A stretch of 64,000 nucleotides of DNA, from positions 62,001 through 126,000 of the forward strand of contig NW_002476186.1 of the NCBI RefSeq assembly GCF_000189635.1, given 5' to 3'. The stretch comes from Tetrahymena thermophila SB210 (taxonomy: Eukaryota; Ciliophora; Oligohymenophorea; Hymenostomatida; Tetrahymenidae). The notes beneath the pieces were generated by a model. The model had not been told where the DNA came from, searched no databases, and was given only the letters and a program-made list of their open reading frames with translations. A program made the position numbers and the translations under genes. Shown here piece by piece: positions 1 through 12,400 of the stretch. Each line of letters starts with the position of its first letter. Within the stretch, counting starts at the first letter, position 1.

Positions 1-2
1 CT

Positions 3-2802
3 TAGAAGCCAAAATATGAGCAAGATTAAATAAATGAAAACGATAAAAGCAATAAAATTAATATAACCTGCTAAGGAGCAATAGAAGAAGAAGAAAATAT
101 AGATGGCTCACCAAAAGGCCTTAATATCATTAATTTATATAGAAAAAGTAATAGCTAGTAAGATGTTCCAAGTCTATTAGAAAATTAATCTGTTGAAAAT
201 CAGTAAAATTTGTAAATGACAAATAACTAAAACAGCAGCAACCAAAATTAATATCCATTTAAAAAAAGAAATTCAAGTTTAACTAGTTTCAATAGTCCTC
301 AAAATGCAAATTAACAAAATTTTAACATTAAATTTGATAACTCTTCTAATCTTAGAAACTCGATGCCAAAAATTCCACAAGTTTTGCCTTTAACAGTTTC
401 ATAATTTTCATCTGCAAATAAGACTAAAGATATCCGCTTTATGACTGAAGAAGCGACTCCATAGCAAAATTAAAGTAATGGAAATCAATAAAACTCAAAC
501 TAGGATGATAACCTTTAAGTACGTATTTCTTAATCAACGTAAGAAACTTATTTAATTTTAAATATAAAATAAAATGAATTTATTAAAAAATTATTGTTAA
601 TTAAAAAAGCAATCTGAATAAAGAGTAATAAACTCTAAAAAATGAAGCCAAAGAATTCCCCTAAATGAGAGATTCTTAGTCTTTTAAATATTAATCTGAT
701 AGGATTTAAGTAATACAATTTGATAAGAAATAATCTAGATAAAATAACTAGGATGGTTCTAAAAACTCTTCATTAAAAGGAAGGAGAAATTCGCTTAATC
801 AAATTTCAGGTTAAAAACTTGCTATTTAGTCCACATAGAATAGCCCATAGTAGGGATTTAATAATAATTATCCTTTAAATACTTTAATTAACTAATCTAA
901 TGTCTCTTAAATATTAAAAAAAAGTGAAAGCCAAGCTGCTTTCTAAAATAGTACTTATAGAGATTAATTTAAACAAAAGTTAGAGCTAAAATCAATTAAT
1001 TAAAATTAAGGATATAATTTATCAATTTATATACAAAATAACTTAAAGTAGTTTGCAAATTAAAACAGTTAATCGCCAAAAGGAAACAGAAAAGGTTTAG
1101 AAAACTTAGAATCTGTAGGAGAATCCTAATGTAATAGTCCTAAAGATGCTAAATCTGAAAAGTTACGTTCAAATATAAGCTATTCTTCCATAAATAAAAG
1201 TAAAGCACACTCAGATTTAAATTCTCCAGAAATAAAAGGCTAGAATTAGAAGCTATTAGAATCTAAAAAACTAAAAGTTGTTAAAGTTCAACCAAAGACT
1301 AGCCAACAGAGTCCTGCCTTTAAGCCATAAAAAGTTGTTACTTAGCAGTGTAATTCAGAATTAGAGGTGTTAGATTTAAAGGCAAATATAAATGATATGT
1401 ACTATAAAAAATCTATTAAGCCTTCTCCATAAAGAAACCAAAATCTTTGGTCTCCAGAAAGTTAGGGAAAATAAATATCATAACTTGACACTTAAGTTAG
1501 CCACTTATAATCCACTAAAACTAACCCAGACACAGACAATAGTAATATAATAGATAACTCAAAATAAAAAAAGAATGTACTAGTAAGTGAGTTCTATAAG
1601 GATTTAAGCACACCTTTATTTGTTTAATTGGGCAGCAGTCATGTTCATGTAAATTACATATTTATTTTAAAATTAGTTATCAATAAATAAATACAAAATA
1701 AAATAGGTAAATCTTCCCTAAACCCTCACATAGTCAGCAAAAAACGAGAGATATAAGTAAACAAGCTATAAATTTTTAGATTTTGATTACTTATTTAAAT
1801 TAATTAATTATTCTAAAAGGAATATTAAAGATGAGATAGAAAGAATATCATCAACAAATACCTCTAACTTGAGGAGAGAGTAAATGCAGCTTTAAAATAA
1901 TTAAATTATGAGTCCTTTTTGGGGATAGATTGACCTCAAAAAGCAGTAAGTTAAATTGATTCAATTATCTCTTAATATAATTTTATTGAAAAATTAATTA
2001 GAAGCGAAAAAAAGGAACTAGTAATAAAACCTTTAATTCAAGAATTATCTCAATAAAAACAGTTATAAAAAAAGGTAATATTTATTTTTTTATATAATTA
2101 ATTTTTCAATATGATTGATTGTAAAATATAAATAATTTTAATTATTTCTTAATAAATTAGAATAAATTTAATGTTGAAAGTAAAGTCAAAAGTTATATTT
2201 AGGCAGGTTAATTGAATTAGGCTCCTAATTCTAAGTAAAAAGAGTAAACTAACTTCCATTTAGCAAAAGGAGCTGGAATTATTAGCTCATCATAACAGTC
2301 TAATTAATAAAATAGCAAATCGCTTCATTAAGAGTCATTAGACTTAGGAAAATAAAATAAAGAATCTCAGAGCATGTTCACTACATATGAAACATTTGGA
2401 TAAGTTAATAATAATGGAAAGTATACGGATAACAATTAAACAAATGGAAATATTGACTAGACAGAAAAAAAAATTGAGTATTAAAGTAATTCTAAATATA
2501 ATACAAAGAATGAAGTGAAATAAAATAATATAAGCGTTTCTGGTGAAAATTAAAGCAAAAATATAAAATCTAACTAATAAAATTTAGGAGATCAACATTC
2601 TCAACTAACTCCTGTTGAATATTTAACTTAAATTTAGTAACAAATGTAAATGTAAAGGTAACTAGCAAACGAGTAATTATAAAAAGCTTAACAAAGCATA
2701 AATTTAATTTAGCAAAGTATCGAAATTAAGAACGCTATTGGCAGTAACTATAATACACTTATTATAAATGGTAAATAAAATAATTTTCAATCCTAAAAGT
2801 GA
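3..2802 (+). CDS. S/N/Q-rich disordered protein, 5' end outside the window
   Basis: The beginning lies before the window. From base 3 the frame is free of TGA but full of TAA/TAG (Gln) and rich in Ser, Asn, Gln and Lys, ending at TGA 2800-2802. Introns supported by frame and GT-AG ends are 539-609, 1649-1706 and 2075-2160. The frame also shifts somewhere near 1900-2000, so at least one more splice junction lies there that I could not place. The last part holds a glutamine-rich, probably coiled-coil run (about 2620-2720) before a short tail. No catalytic or binding domain is recognisable. The coding call rests on base composition, the long TGA-free frame and fitting introns. Function unknown. 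It converges on the EF-hand gene downstream. Confidence 0.75.
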
Positions 2803-3299
2803 AAAAATATGCTTATGAGACCCTTAAAGCCTATTATCTATTCAAGCAGTTTGTGAGTCATTTTAGAAAAAATTGAATTCTATAAAAACATTTAATTTAA
2901 AATATCGGCAAAAAATAAAAGTTTTGATTCAATAAAATATAATCAGCTATAAATCGTTTCAATGTAAAATGGAAATAATATTAATAAATTTTAAAAAATG
3001 CTAAGAATAAAATTAAAATAACTTATTATATGTATGTATCTAACTAATCATTATTAACAAATCAAATTTTAAAGTATTTTATATTCATAAACAACTAATT
3101 TTTCCCTTAAAATTTCATTTACTTTATTTTTATTGTTTAAAAAATATTTTTTTTGATGATTTCAATATTGGAATTAAAAAATTAATTTTTTAAAATTAAA
3201 AATTAATAAATAAATAAATAAAATAATGTTTTATAAAATTAATTTATTTAATACTAAATGCAGAGATAATTTATGCTTTAATTTAAAAATTTAAAAAAA
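2803..3299. other. Convergent intergenic spacer
   Basis: This AT-rich spacer lies between the 3' ends of two converging genes. It holds A and T homopolymer runs and no frame with coding character; probably two 3' untranslated regions. Confidence 0.6.
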
Positions 3300-3994
3300 T
3301 CAACTCAAATACTTTTTTTTATTTATATAAGAAGCAACTTCCTTAAAATCTTTATCAGTAATTTTGTTATCTTTATCTATATCTAAGCACTCTTTTAAAA
3401 TTTCTTTGTCTTTTTTATCTAATTCCCCATAACCTAATTGAGACATTGTAGCAGACACTTTTTCTAAATCTATTTCACCATTAGGATTTATAAATTAGTT
3501 TAAGGCTTCTTAAACAGGGTCAAAATCTTCCAGCATTTCATTATCTTTTAATAATTCGAACATATCCTTAGCTGTAATATCTTATCTCCCTTAAAACAAA
3601 GTATTTAAGTCATTAACAGGATAGCTTGGATTTAATACACTAATTCTATGTTTCAAATCAGAAAGTTTTAATTTAGAATTACTATCTTCTTAATATTGAT
3701 TAGGTTAATAATCTTAAGGGTTTTGCTAAAATTTTTTGGCATTTTCTATATTTTAGAATAATTGATTTATCTGATTATATTAAACACTAATTTGTCCATC
3801 TTTTTCAGCCTTTTAAAAGAATTAGAAATCTAATTTGATAAAATTTTCATATTTATGAAATCTAATTTCTACTTTAAATAAATTATACCTAAGATTCCTG
3901 TAGGAGCAAGATCTTTTAAATTCTTGAACGTCATTTAATATTATTCCTAGCTAGCTCTTTTTACCACTTTTTGGTAAGGTTTATTCTAATTCAT
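3300..3994 (-). CDS. EF-hand calcium-binding protein, 211 aa
   Basis: Read from ATG at 3994 down to TGA at 3302-3300, with one 59 bp intron (3830-3888). The exons sum to 212 codons exactly. The clearest motif is a C-terminal EF-hand loop, DIDKDNKITDKD, about 15 residues from the end: oxygen ligands at positions 1, 3, 5 and 12, but Asn instead of the usual Gly at position 6 and Asp instead of Glu at 12. Weaker EF-like loops occur earlier, around AEKDGQISVQ and INPNGEIDLEKV. The general layout resembles calmodulin-like or centrin-like ciliate proteins with a basic, Gln-rich N-terminus. A Ca2+-sensor role is inferred; no partner is evident. The start was chosen because this ATG opens the frame that joins the EF-hand frame once the intron is removed. 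Confidence 0.85.
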
Positions 3995-4748
3995 TTATGC
4001 TTTTTTTAGTAAATTTTACAAATATTTATTTTTTTTTTTTGAAAAATTAACTTAATATTTTTTAATCTAAAAAACTGACTCATACATTCAAAAAAATTTA
4101 ATATAATTAAAAATGTATTTTTTTTTTGCAATTTACTATTTTCAATTCAACAATTTATGTTAAGATTATTTTTTATTAAGAAAACTATTTATGCTATTGT
4201 GTTTACCATTCGTTCATTAACTATATATGATGCTAATAATATTTTATTAAACTGTAATCCTTTTTAATACAGCTTAAAAAATTTAAATATTAACTAACCA
4301 AAAAAATTAATTATTCTTAAATATGTTTAAATTTATTACTTCAATTTAGAATGTTATAGCTTACATTAAATATAAAAATTATTATTTTTATTAACTCTTG
4401 TTTTTTGTGGTTACAATTTGTATAAAGAATAAAGTAAAATAAGATATTTTTATTGCTCAATTGCTGATCAAAAAAAAATTTAGGAGATAGAATTATATCA
4501 ATCATGAGTAAATTATTTTAAGCTTATTAATTATGATACACTTTTATTTTAGATTTTTTTTGTTAAGATATAAATTTGAAATTTTCAAACAATCAAAAAA
4601 TTATTCAAAAATGTATGTAACTCTAAATAAATTTATTAATTAATTAGTTAAATATAAGTTTTATAACCTTTTATTACTTCTATTTACACTTTAAGATTGG
4701 AAAAATTTATCAAAAATATACTGAGTGACTTATTGCTATTTGAAACTT
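3995..4748. other. Intergenic spacer, tandem minus-strand genes
   Basis: This holds the presumed promoter of the EF-hand gene and the 3' untranslated region of the NEK-like gene. It is AT-rich with poly-T/poly-A runs and no recognisable regulatory element. Confidence 0.55.
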
Positions 4749-7700
4749 TCAAATTAATCTTTGCTGGTTGTTTCTGTAATTCTAAGGAGATAGAGAATTT
4801 TTATGTGCAGGTTTGATTGAATTACTATGGATTCTTTTATAATTACCAATTGTTTCCATATCTAATTAAATATTATATTTATCTTATGCTAAAGGAGTTT
4901 GCTAATAAGAGACCTTATTGTGGTAGTAATTTTATTTGTGACTATTTATGTATAAGTTATTTTAATTTAAATGCATTTAACTTGGATCTAATATTTTTTA
5001 TTCATTTTCATTATAAAGTAACTTCTTTTTAACATCGTTTTCTTAAAATATGTGCCCATTCCTATTTAAAATATTTTCCCTGTTATTATTTTGTGAATAT
5101 ATTGGACTGTATTTTCTCTAAACCGAAATACTTCTATCTTATTTAGTATTTTTAACAGGGTTAATTATTGGTAGAATTATTAACTTTTCAGGAGTTTCAC
5201 CAGAATATTTAATTTGTTTTTTTATTCTAATTTAAATATTAAATTTTTTATATGAAAAATAGAAAATAAATTAATATTTTACAATATATTTTCAGTGTTT
5301 TCATTATTATCTATTTATTGTCTTGAGGAGCTTTCTAACATTTTCTCTTTTTTATATTCTTTTATTATTCAAAAAAAATGAAAAAGAGATAAAGTTAAAA
5401 TAATTAATTAATTTACTATATTCTAAATTCATGTATTAGTCAGGGACTGTAACTGTTGTACTGTTTTTTTCGAAAATTGATTTACTCTTTTTTCTTCCTT
5501 CATTATATGCTACAGGAGATTTATCTAATTCATATAGCGTGGGTATTCTGTGCTAATTCACTTAGCCATTTTATATTACTTACAAATGTGTGCTTTATCT
5601 ATTTTGATTAATTTCTCTACTTTTACTTTTTTCATAATTTAATTTAGAATTTTATTTCATGTTTTTTGTAGTTTTAGAAGTAGTTTATAATTAGGAGACA
5701 TATTAGATATCATTTAAATTTTCTTTATCTGGTATAATATTTCTATCTTTATAACTTTGTATTTTATTTTATTATGCTATAGAGTCCAACTATCCATTTA
5801 TAAAATCCTCTTCATTTTTTTGAACTCCATCAGGTGCTACGTGATAAGAATTTTTGTGAGAGCGTGAATAACTTACTGAGACTTACTTTTCATTATCTCT
5901 TTAAATTTATTCTCCTTTAGCATGGCTAATTTCTTTACTATCGTTTTATTATATAGAGGCTCTTTAGCCTTTCGTGCTTTTGGCTATATCTTTCTCTAGA
6001 GCAATCAAACTTTCCCTTAAAACAGATGAAATGCTTTGGTTTTTGATAATATTTTTTTATGGATATTATTAATTGTTTATAGATTAATTTAGTAATAAAC
6101 TGTTATTATATGAATTAATGATATTCTAATTCGTTTAAGCATTTTAATTATTTATAGATGGTGATTGTTATTGTTGAATTTATTTAACTATGCTGATTGG
6201 TTGTTTTAATATTTTGTAAAGCTATTTTTATTTATTTATTGAAGAATAATTTTTTGGTTGAACTTATGATGATAGACTACTTGATTATCTAGCATGAATA
6301 GATTTTCTTCGGCTCTCATTTGTTGAAATACTCTATTTTTATATCTTTCTTTCACCATCTGCAAGAGAAACACTCTTAGAATTGTCTATAATAAGTGCTT
6401 TGGACTAATATTCACTAAATAAATCTTCATTATGTTAATTTCCTTGAATAATATTTTGTTGATTTAAACCATTAATATTCTATTGAGAAGCATTTGTTTT
6501 TTTTTTTGATTAAGACGAGGCTAATAGCTAGTCATTCAATTCTATGTTGCTTATTTTATCAATTTATTAGATATAATTTACATGCTAGTTAATATTTATA
6601 TAATCTTTTTTATTTTATTGAATTCCCTCTTATAATTCTATTTTATCTTATTGTTATAAACAATAGCTATTTTTTTTATTTATCTTTTGTTATCTATGAG
6701 AATTAATATTAGTATTTTCAATACCTATCATTGAAAGTATACTAGCTTCGTTTTATATTTATCTTTAAGAGTGATGTCTTTAGCTTGAAGGTGGTTAATG
6801 AGTAGAATTTTCTGTGAGCATTTTATGAGATGATTCTTCTATCATGCTCTTGTTAGTGCATTAGAGAATGGATTCACTTTAATCAAAAGTTGTTATCAAG
6901 CGGGTGTTGCTTGAAATTCTTTTTCTTATTTTTACAGGGTGATAATTAGGTTTTGGAAATTCTATTTTAGCATATTTATTTTTAAAAGCCTAAGGAAATT
7001 TTATTGTATTTATAAGGATAGATCTTTCTTGTTCATCTGGTTCTTCAAGATGTTTATCATTCATATGTTTTTATACTACTTCATCTTCTAATATTTTTTC
7101 TTTTTTTATAATGATAAAATTATTTTTAGGTATTTTATTAATATCAAAAACTTACTGCAGCTAGGACGTAAATGAGGAGACACTTAAAGCATTTATCTAA
7201 TTATTTAGCTCAACTACTGAGAATAAAAAGAAGGTATTTTTTGGTACTATCCTAGAAAGAAAAAAATTAAATTTTTCAAATAATCTAAAAACAATCATAC
7301 CTTTCACTACTTTTTTAAACAAAGAAGGCATATTTTCTGCTCTAAATGGGGGTTTTAATGCACAAATTTCATATATCACGCAACCAACAGACCATATATC
7401 TGCCTTGCTATCATATGGTAAATCCCTCCAAACTTCAGGACTATATTTATAATCAATCAAATTAGTTTACTCTTAATTATTTTTACTCATTTAATATTAC
7501 CTTGCATAATAAGGCGTACCCGTCTAAGTGTACAAAAGACCTTATTTACATATTTTAGAAACATTAAAATCACCTAACTTAATAGAACCGTCTTTATTCA
7601 TAAACACATTTGCACTCTTAAAGATATTACAACAAAATTAAATTAAAAAATAATTGTCTTCTTTTAATTTGATTTGAATGGTTATTAGTAGTTTAAAAGT

Positions 7701-8502
7701 AAAAAAATAATCAACTTTCAAGTCTCGATGATAAATGCTCAATTAATGGAGGCTCTGTAATCCCTTTACAACCTGAATTTATTTAAGTTCATAAATTCAA
7801 TATAAAATAGAAAAATATTTTGCTTTAAAAAATAAATAATACAATCAATTTTCATTTAGAATTTAACATTTATAATTACTTATATTAATACATTCCAAAT
7901 CTCTTCCTCTTAAAAGTAAGTACCGTTCTTAATGTGCTTGTTAATATGAGATAGTAAATCCCCGTTATCTACATACTCCATGATAATACTATTTAATACC
8001 AAATATTATTAATACTAATATTGGAAAAAATTATTTTAAAATTTGAATAAATTCTGATTTGAGTAAACATTTTTAAAATTATATTATCATTTTTCTTGTG
8101 AATATTTAATTTATATTTGCTAATTCAATGATAATTGTTATCTTGTTGTAATGGATTTTTTGCTATTACCATAAACAATTTAAGTGTGTGTCTATAAAGC
8201 ATTGTTTGAAATTCACTATATTTGGATGACGGATAGAAGCAATAATCCTGACTTCATTTAATGCATTTTGTTTTTCTTATTCAGTTAATGTACCTAGCAT
8301 TACTCTCTTTAGCGCATATATTTTACCATCTGACTACCGCTTAACTTTATAAACAGAACTGTATGCTCCTTCTCCTAATAATTAACAGTAATGTAATTAG
8401 TTTTTCTTTATATCTAATGAGAGCTGGTATAAAATATGCAAATTCAAATCCAATTTTACCTAATTTATCTAAAATTTCAAAATCTCTTAATTCCTATCCC
8501 AT
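4749..8502 (-). CDS. NEK-like Ser/Thr kinase with long disordered tail, about 1000 aa
   Basis: ATG at 8502, TGA at 4751-4749. Nine introns fit: 8375-8459, 7989-8169, 7773-7879, 7617-7715, 7441-7500, 7252-7300, 7100-7155, 5359-5416 and 5227-5282. The remaining exons total 1001 codons exactly. The kinase domain fills roughly residues 6-265: glycine loop LGEGAYSSVY, ATP lysine in YALKRV, catalytic loop HRDLKSANVF, then GDFNVSK and GTPYYASPEVW, and the C-lobe motif SPHLRPSCKKIL. The DFG glycine is Asn, but the Mg-binding Asp is kept, so activity is plausible. Sequence style matches the NIMA/NEK family, which acts at centrosomes, basal bodies and cilia. The remaining ~730 residues are S/N/Q-rich and low in structure, including two 3' exons. 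Divergent from the Aurora-like kinase gene upstream. Confidence 0.9.
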
Positions 8503-9405
8503 TAATCAATCAATCAAATTTTATTGGCAGTAAACTTTTAAAGTATTTGATTGATTTAATGTGATTGTTATTATATTTTGTTTTCTTATTATTAGTTACT
8601 TCAATAGATTTCTTATCTTCACAAATTCATTTGCTATTTTTTTAACAACTACTTATCTTATTATTTTTCATACTATACTAACTATAAATTTTAAGCCCTG
8701 ATTTTTATTTTTATCATAAATTTTTTAGTGCCATCTAGAATTTTTTTGGTATTAATTGATTCAAAGCAGTCCCTTAAGTAAAGGATTAGTCAATGTCACA
8801 ATAAATAAAATAAATAACTTTTGATTTCCCACTATTTATATTCTGCATCCCAATTAAAAGATTTAGTTTACCATTAATAATTATTCTTTAACTATTTTGT
8901 ATAATTATAAATTGTATTCATTTTAAAACCTTAAAAATATTGATAACTGACTTAAAAATATTATTTTTTTAGGAATTATAAGTAATTTTTCATTTTCGAT
9001 CATCAATAATAATTATAAAATTAAATTAATATATACAATAAGAGACCATTAGCTGTTTTATTAAATTTTATCTCATAAAGATTTTGAAAAAATATAGAAT
9101 CTTTTCATTTAAAAAAAAATATCCTCAAGTCATTTTCTAAAATAGAATTTTGATATCTTTAATAAAATTTTTTAAAGAGTAAAAAATTTAGAAATAGTAT
9201 TATTATTATATATAATGGCATTTATTATTAAATTAGAAAATATGTATTTATTTATAAATTAATAATATTTATTTAGATGTAATAATTTCTATCAATTACT
9301 TGGATTAATTTTAATAGTAAAGTGAATTATTAAGTAAATAACATAGATTAATTACTTGATATTGATATTACAAAGTTTTGAAATAGGTTTAATTTAAAGA
9401 TATTA
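8503..9405. other. Divergent promoter region between two kinase genes
   Basis: This 0.9 kb AT-rich spacer separates the starts of the NEK-like (minus) and Aurora-like (plus) genes. It should contain both promoters. I see only homopolymer tracts and no motif I can name. Confidence 0.55.
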
Positions 9406-12400
9406 ATGAATAAAGATAAAACGCCAAAGTCCCTCACGGCGTCAAATTCAGCATAATCGCTTAAAATTTCATAAACTTCTAATTAAAATTAGGATTATAC
9501 TAAATAAGCTAAAGGTAGCACAACCCCCAAAAGTTCTCAAAATCTTTCTCTATAATATGATGAAAAAAAGAAAACACAATTAACATCTTCTTAGAAGTTG
9601 ACTTCATCAACTTAGTCTCCTAAAGGCGTCCCTTAATTAAAACTAACTTCAAGTGGACATACAAATTCACCAATTAATAAAACCCCAAAATAAAATATAG
9701 GAAGTTAAACCCCCCAAGCAAGCTAATTTTCATATTCAAATTAAAAGAACATCATTAAAACAGATAAACCTACTACTCCTAGGATTCTAAAAAAGAAAGT
9801 TGGAACTAAATCAAATGACCAGAAAATAATTGATAATAAAGGTACTATGAATGTTGCAAGTCAATAAGCGTAATCAACATATTTTTCTGAGAGACTGCTC
9901 ACTATTTAGCCAAAAATTGAGGGATTATCTTTAACTTATTTAAAAACTAAAAAATACATTGCTAGTGGATAATATTCTCGAATATATCAAGTTGTAGATG
10001 AAAATTTTTTAGTTTCATAAGGTAAAGTTGATACAAATAATCCTAACAACTATTATGCTTTGAAAGAAATTTAAAAGGCGATAATTAAAGAAAATAAGTT
10101 GACAAATAGAATTCAGAGTGAAATAGAAATTATGTATAAATAATAGAATAATGAACATATTATCAAATTATACACCCATTTTGAAGATAGCTTTACTGTT
10201 TATCTTGTTATGGAGTATGTCGAAGGATGGAACTTAAAGTAGCTTTCCTATGTTTAAACATTAGATAAAAATTTAAAGATTTCAATCATATCGCAAATTG
10301 GGTAGGGAATTAAGTATTTACATGAGCAAAATATTATTCACAGAGATCTTAAACCTGATAATATTCTTATAAGTAATAATAACTAAGTAAAAATATCTGA
10401 TTTTGGATGGAGTAATTATTTCCCTTAAAATAATAGAAAAAGAATCACTAGATTATAGACACCTCAAAATAAATTCTCACCTTTTGTGTGTCCTGATATT
10501 ACACTAATGATGGGACACTCTGAAAAAGTAGATATTTGGTGTTATGGTATGCTCATTTACTTTATATTAAGCGATGGTAATTATCCCTACGGCATACCTG
10601 AAAACTACATCAGTGCTGAATAATCAGTAATTAATAATGCTGAAGCAAATATGAGATAAAATATATTTTTATTTGATCCTAACATAGAGTTGTAATTTCC
10701 AAAATCAACAGAACTTATTTCAGCAATGTTGAATAAAGAATAAAATTAAAGACCTACAATTATTGAGGTATTAAATCATTAATTTTTCAAGTGTTAGAAA
10801 GCTTTATCTGAATTAGAAGGAGAAAATAAGCTTAATAATTCTAATCCTGCAATGAAAGCCAATATTCTAGAAGAATTTAGGCTTGAATCTCCTTCCAAAC
10901 GCCTTATGCCTTAAGAATCAGCAAGAGATTAACCTAAAGATCATGTTAAAAATGAGGGTGATACTATTCTGCAGAAAATAAAAGAAGAGAGCAATTAAAG
11001 TGTTAGGATATCTATAGCCAACACTGAGAAGAAGAATTTAAATAGAATATCTCTAAATGAATTAGTTAAGAATATGAATGTTCAGCAAAGTTCTAGTGTT
11101 ATAGATGGTATCAGAAGCAGCATTCCGAGGATGAGCTTTGCTCTAAATAATACTGGAAATAACACAAATGAGATAAGAAAGACAATTAAGAAAGAGCAAG
11201 AGAGTTACAAAACAATAGAAGAAATTAATTAATTAATTATGCACGACGAGAATCTATTAGATAATCCATTCGAGTCTGATTAGAATTAAAGTCCCTCATA
11301 ATAATCCAATCAAAAATAAAATATTGGGATTTAAAATAATAATTTAATACTAGGTGTTAGTGATCCTATGTTTAATAGGCTTTCCTACAAGTAACAAAAA
11401 GAGTATTTAGAAAATGATTATTAAAAAGATTTATAGAAAAAACTTGATGAATAAATTTAAGTAATGCTAGAATAAGAAAGATTGTAAAGAGAAGAAGAGC
11501 AAAGAAAACAAGAGGAAATGAAAAGCGCTTTAGATTAGCTAACTTCGGTAATGGCTGATTTATTAAAAAATGATGAACAGCTACTTCAATAAGAATAAGA
11601 AGTTTACCAAAATAAACTCCATGCACTCAAAGAGGAAGATAATGAAGAAGATGAAGAAGGTTATGATCAATAGCCTTATAAATATAAATACTAATAGCAA
11701 GATGAATCACCTCATAAAGAAGAAGAAGAAGAAATTAATGAAGAAAATAAAGATTCATTACAAGAAAGTCAAAATCGCGATTCCTCTTAGGAACATCAAA
11801 TTGATTTTGATAAGTTCGAATAATTTAATCCAAATTAAGTAGATACTTAATCTTAAATAAAGTAAAAGCTAAAATAATAGAAACATTAGTAGTTAGAAGT
11901 GATAAATGAATCAAATAGTGAATCTGTTGGTTAAAGTTCTACATTTACTACTTAAAACTAAATCTAGGAAAGTACTTAATACTCTAATTATTAATAAATT
12001 GATTCCAGCATAGCAGTTCCTTTATCAGGTATAGAATAAAGCAATGTAGTTCCACTGTAAGGAATTCAAGATAGTAATGCAATCCCTTTTCAAGAAATGT
12101 AGCAAAGTAATGTAGTTCCATTACAAGGTATTTAAGAAAGTTATGTAGTACCTTTTAGCGGAAAATAAGACGAAGGATTATAAAAAAGCAATACTTTAGA
12201 AAGTTTATAACCAATAACTCCTATTAATAAGAAAGAATCAAAAACCAATCTTAAAAAGAACTCAAGCTAAGTCATTTAGAAAGTGTTTTCTTAAATATTT
12301 GGAGAAGAAAACCTTTTAGAAAGAGAATCAAAATTCAAAGGAAGTAATTTAGAAGATGAATTCTTGATAAAAAATGCTAGCTTATTTTTAAATCTAAAAT

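Noticed and set aside
3862-3888. A 27 bp GT-AG intron in the EF-hand gene
   Set aside because: It keeps the wrong frame; the 59 bp intron 3830-3888 with the same donor joins the two coding frames.
4817-5032. Plus-strand open frame of 71 codons
   Set aside because: It lies opposite the spliced 3' exon of the NEK-like gene, whose minus-strand frame has clear coding character.
7100-7155. Apparent frameshift in the kinase C-lobe of the NEK-like gene
   Set aside because: A 56 bp GT-AG intron resolves it and gives LRPSCKKILEDEVV, which matches the family.
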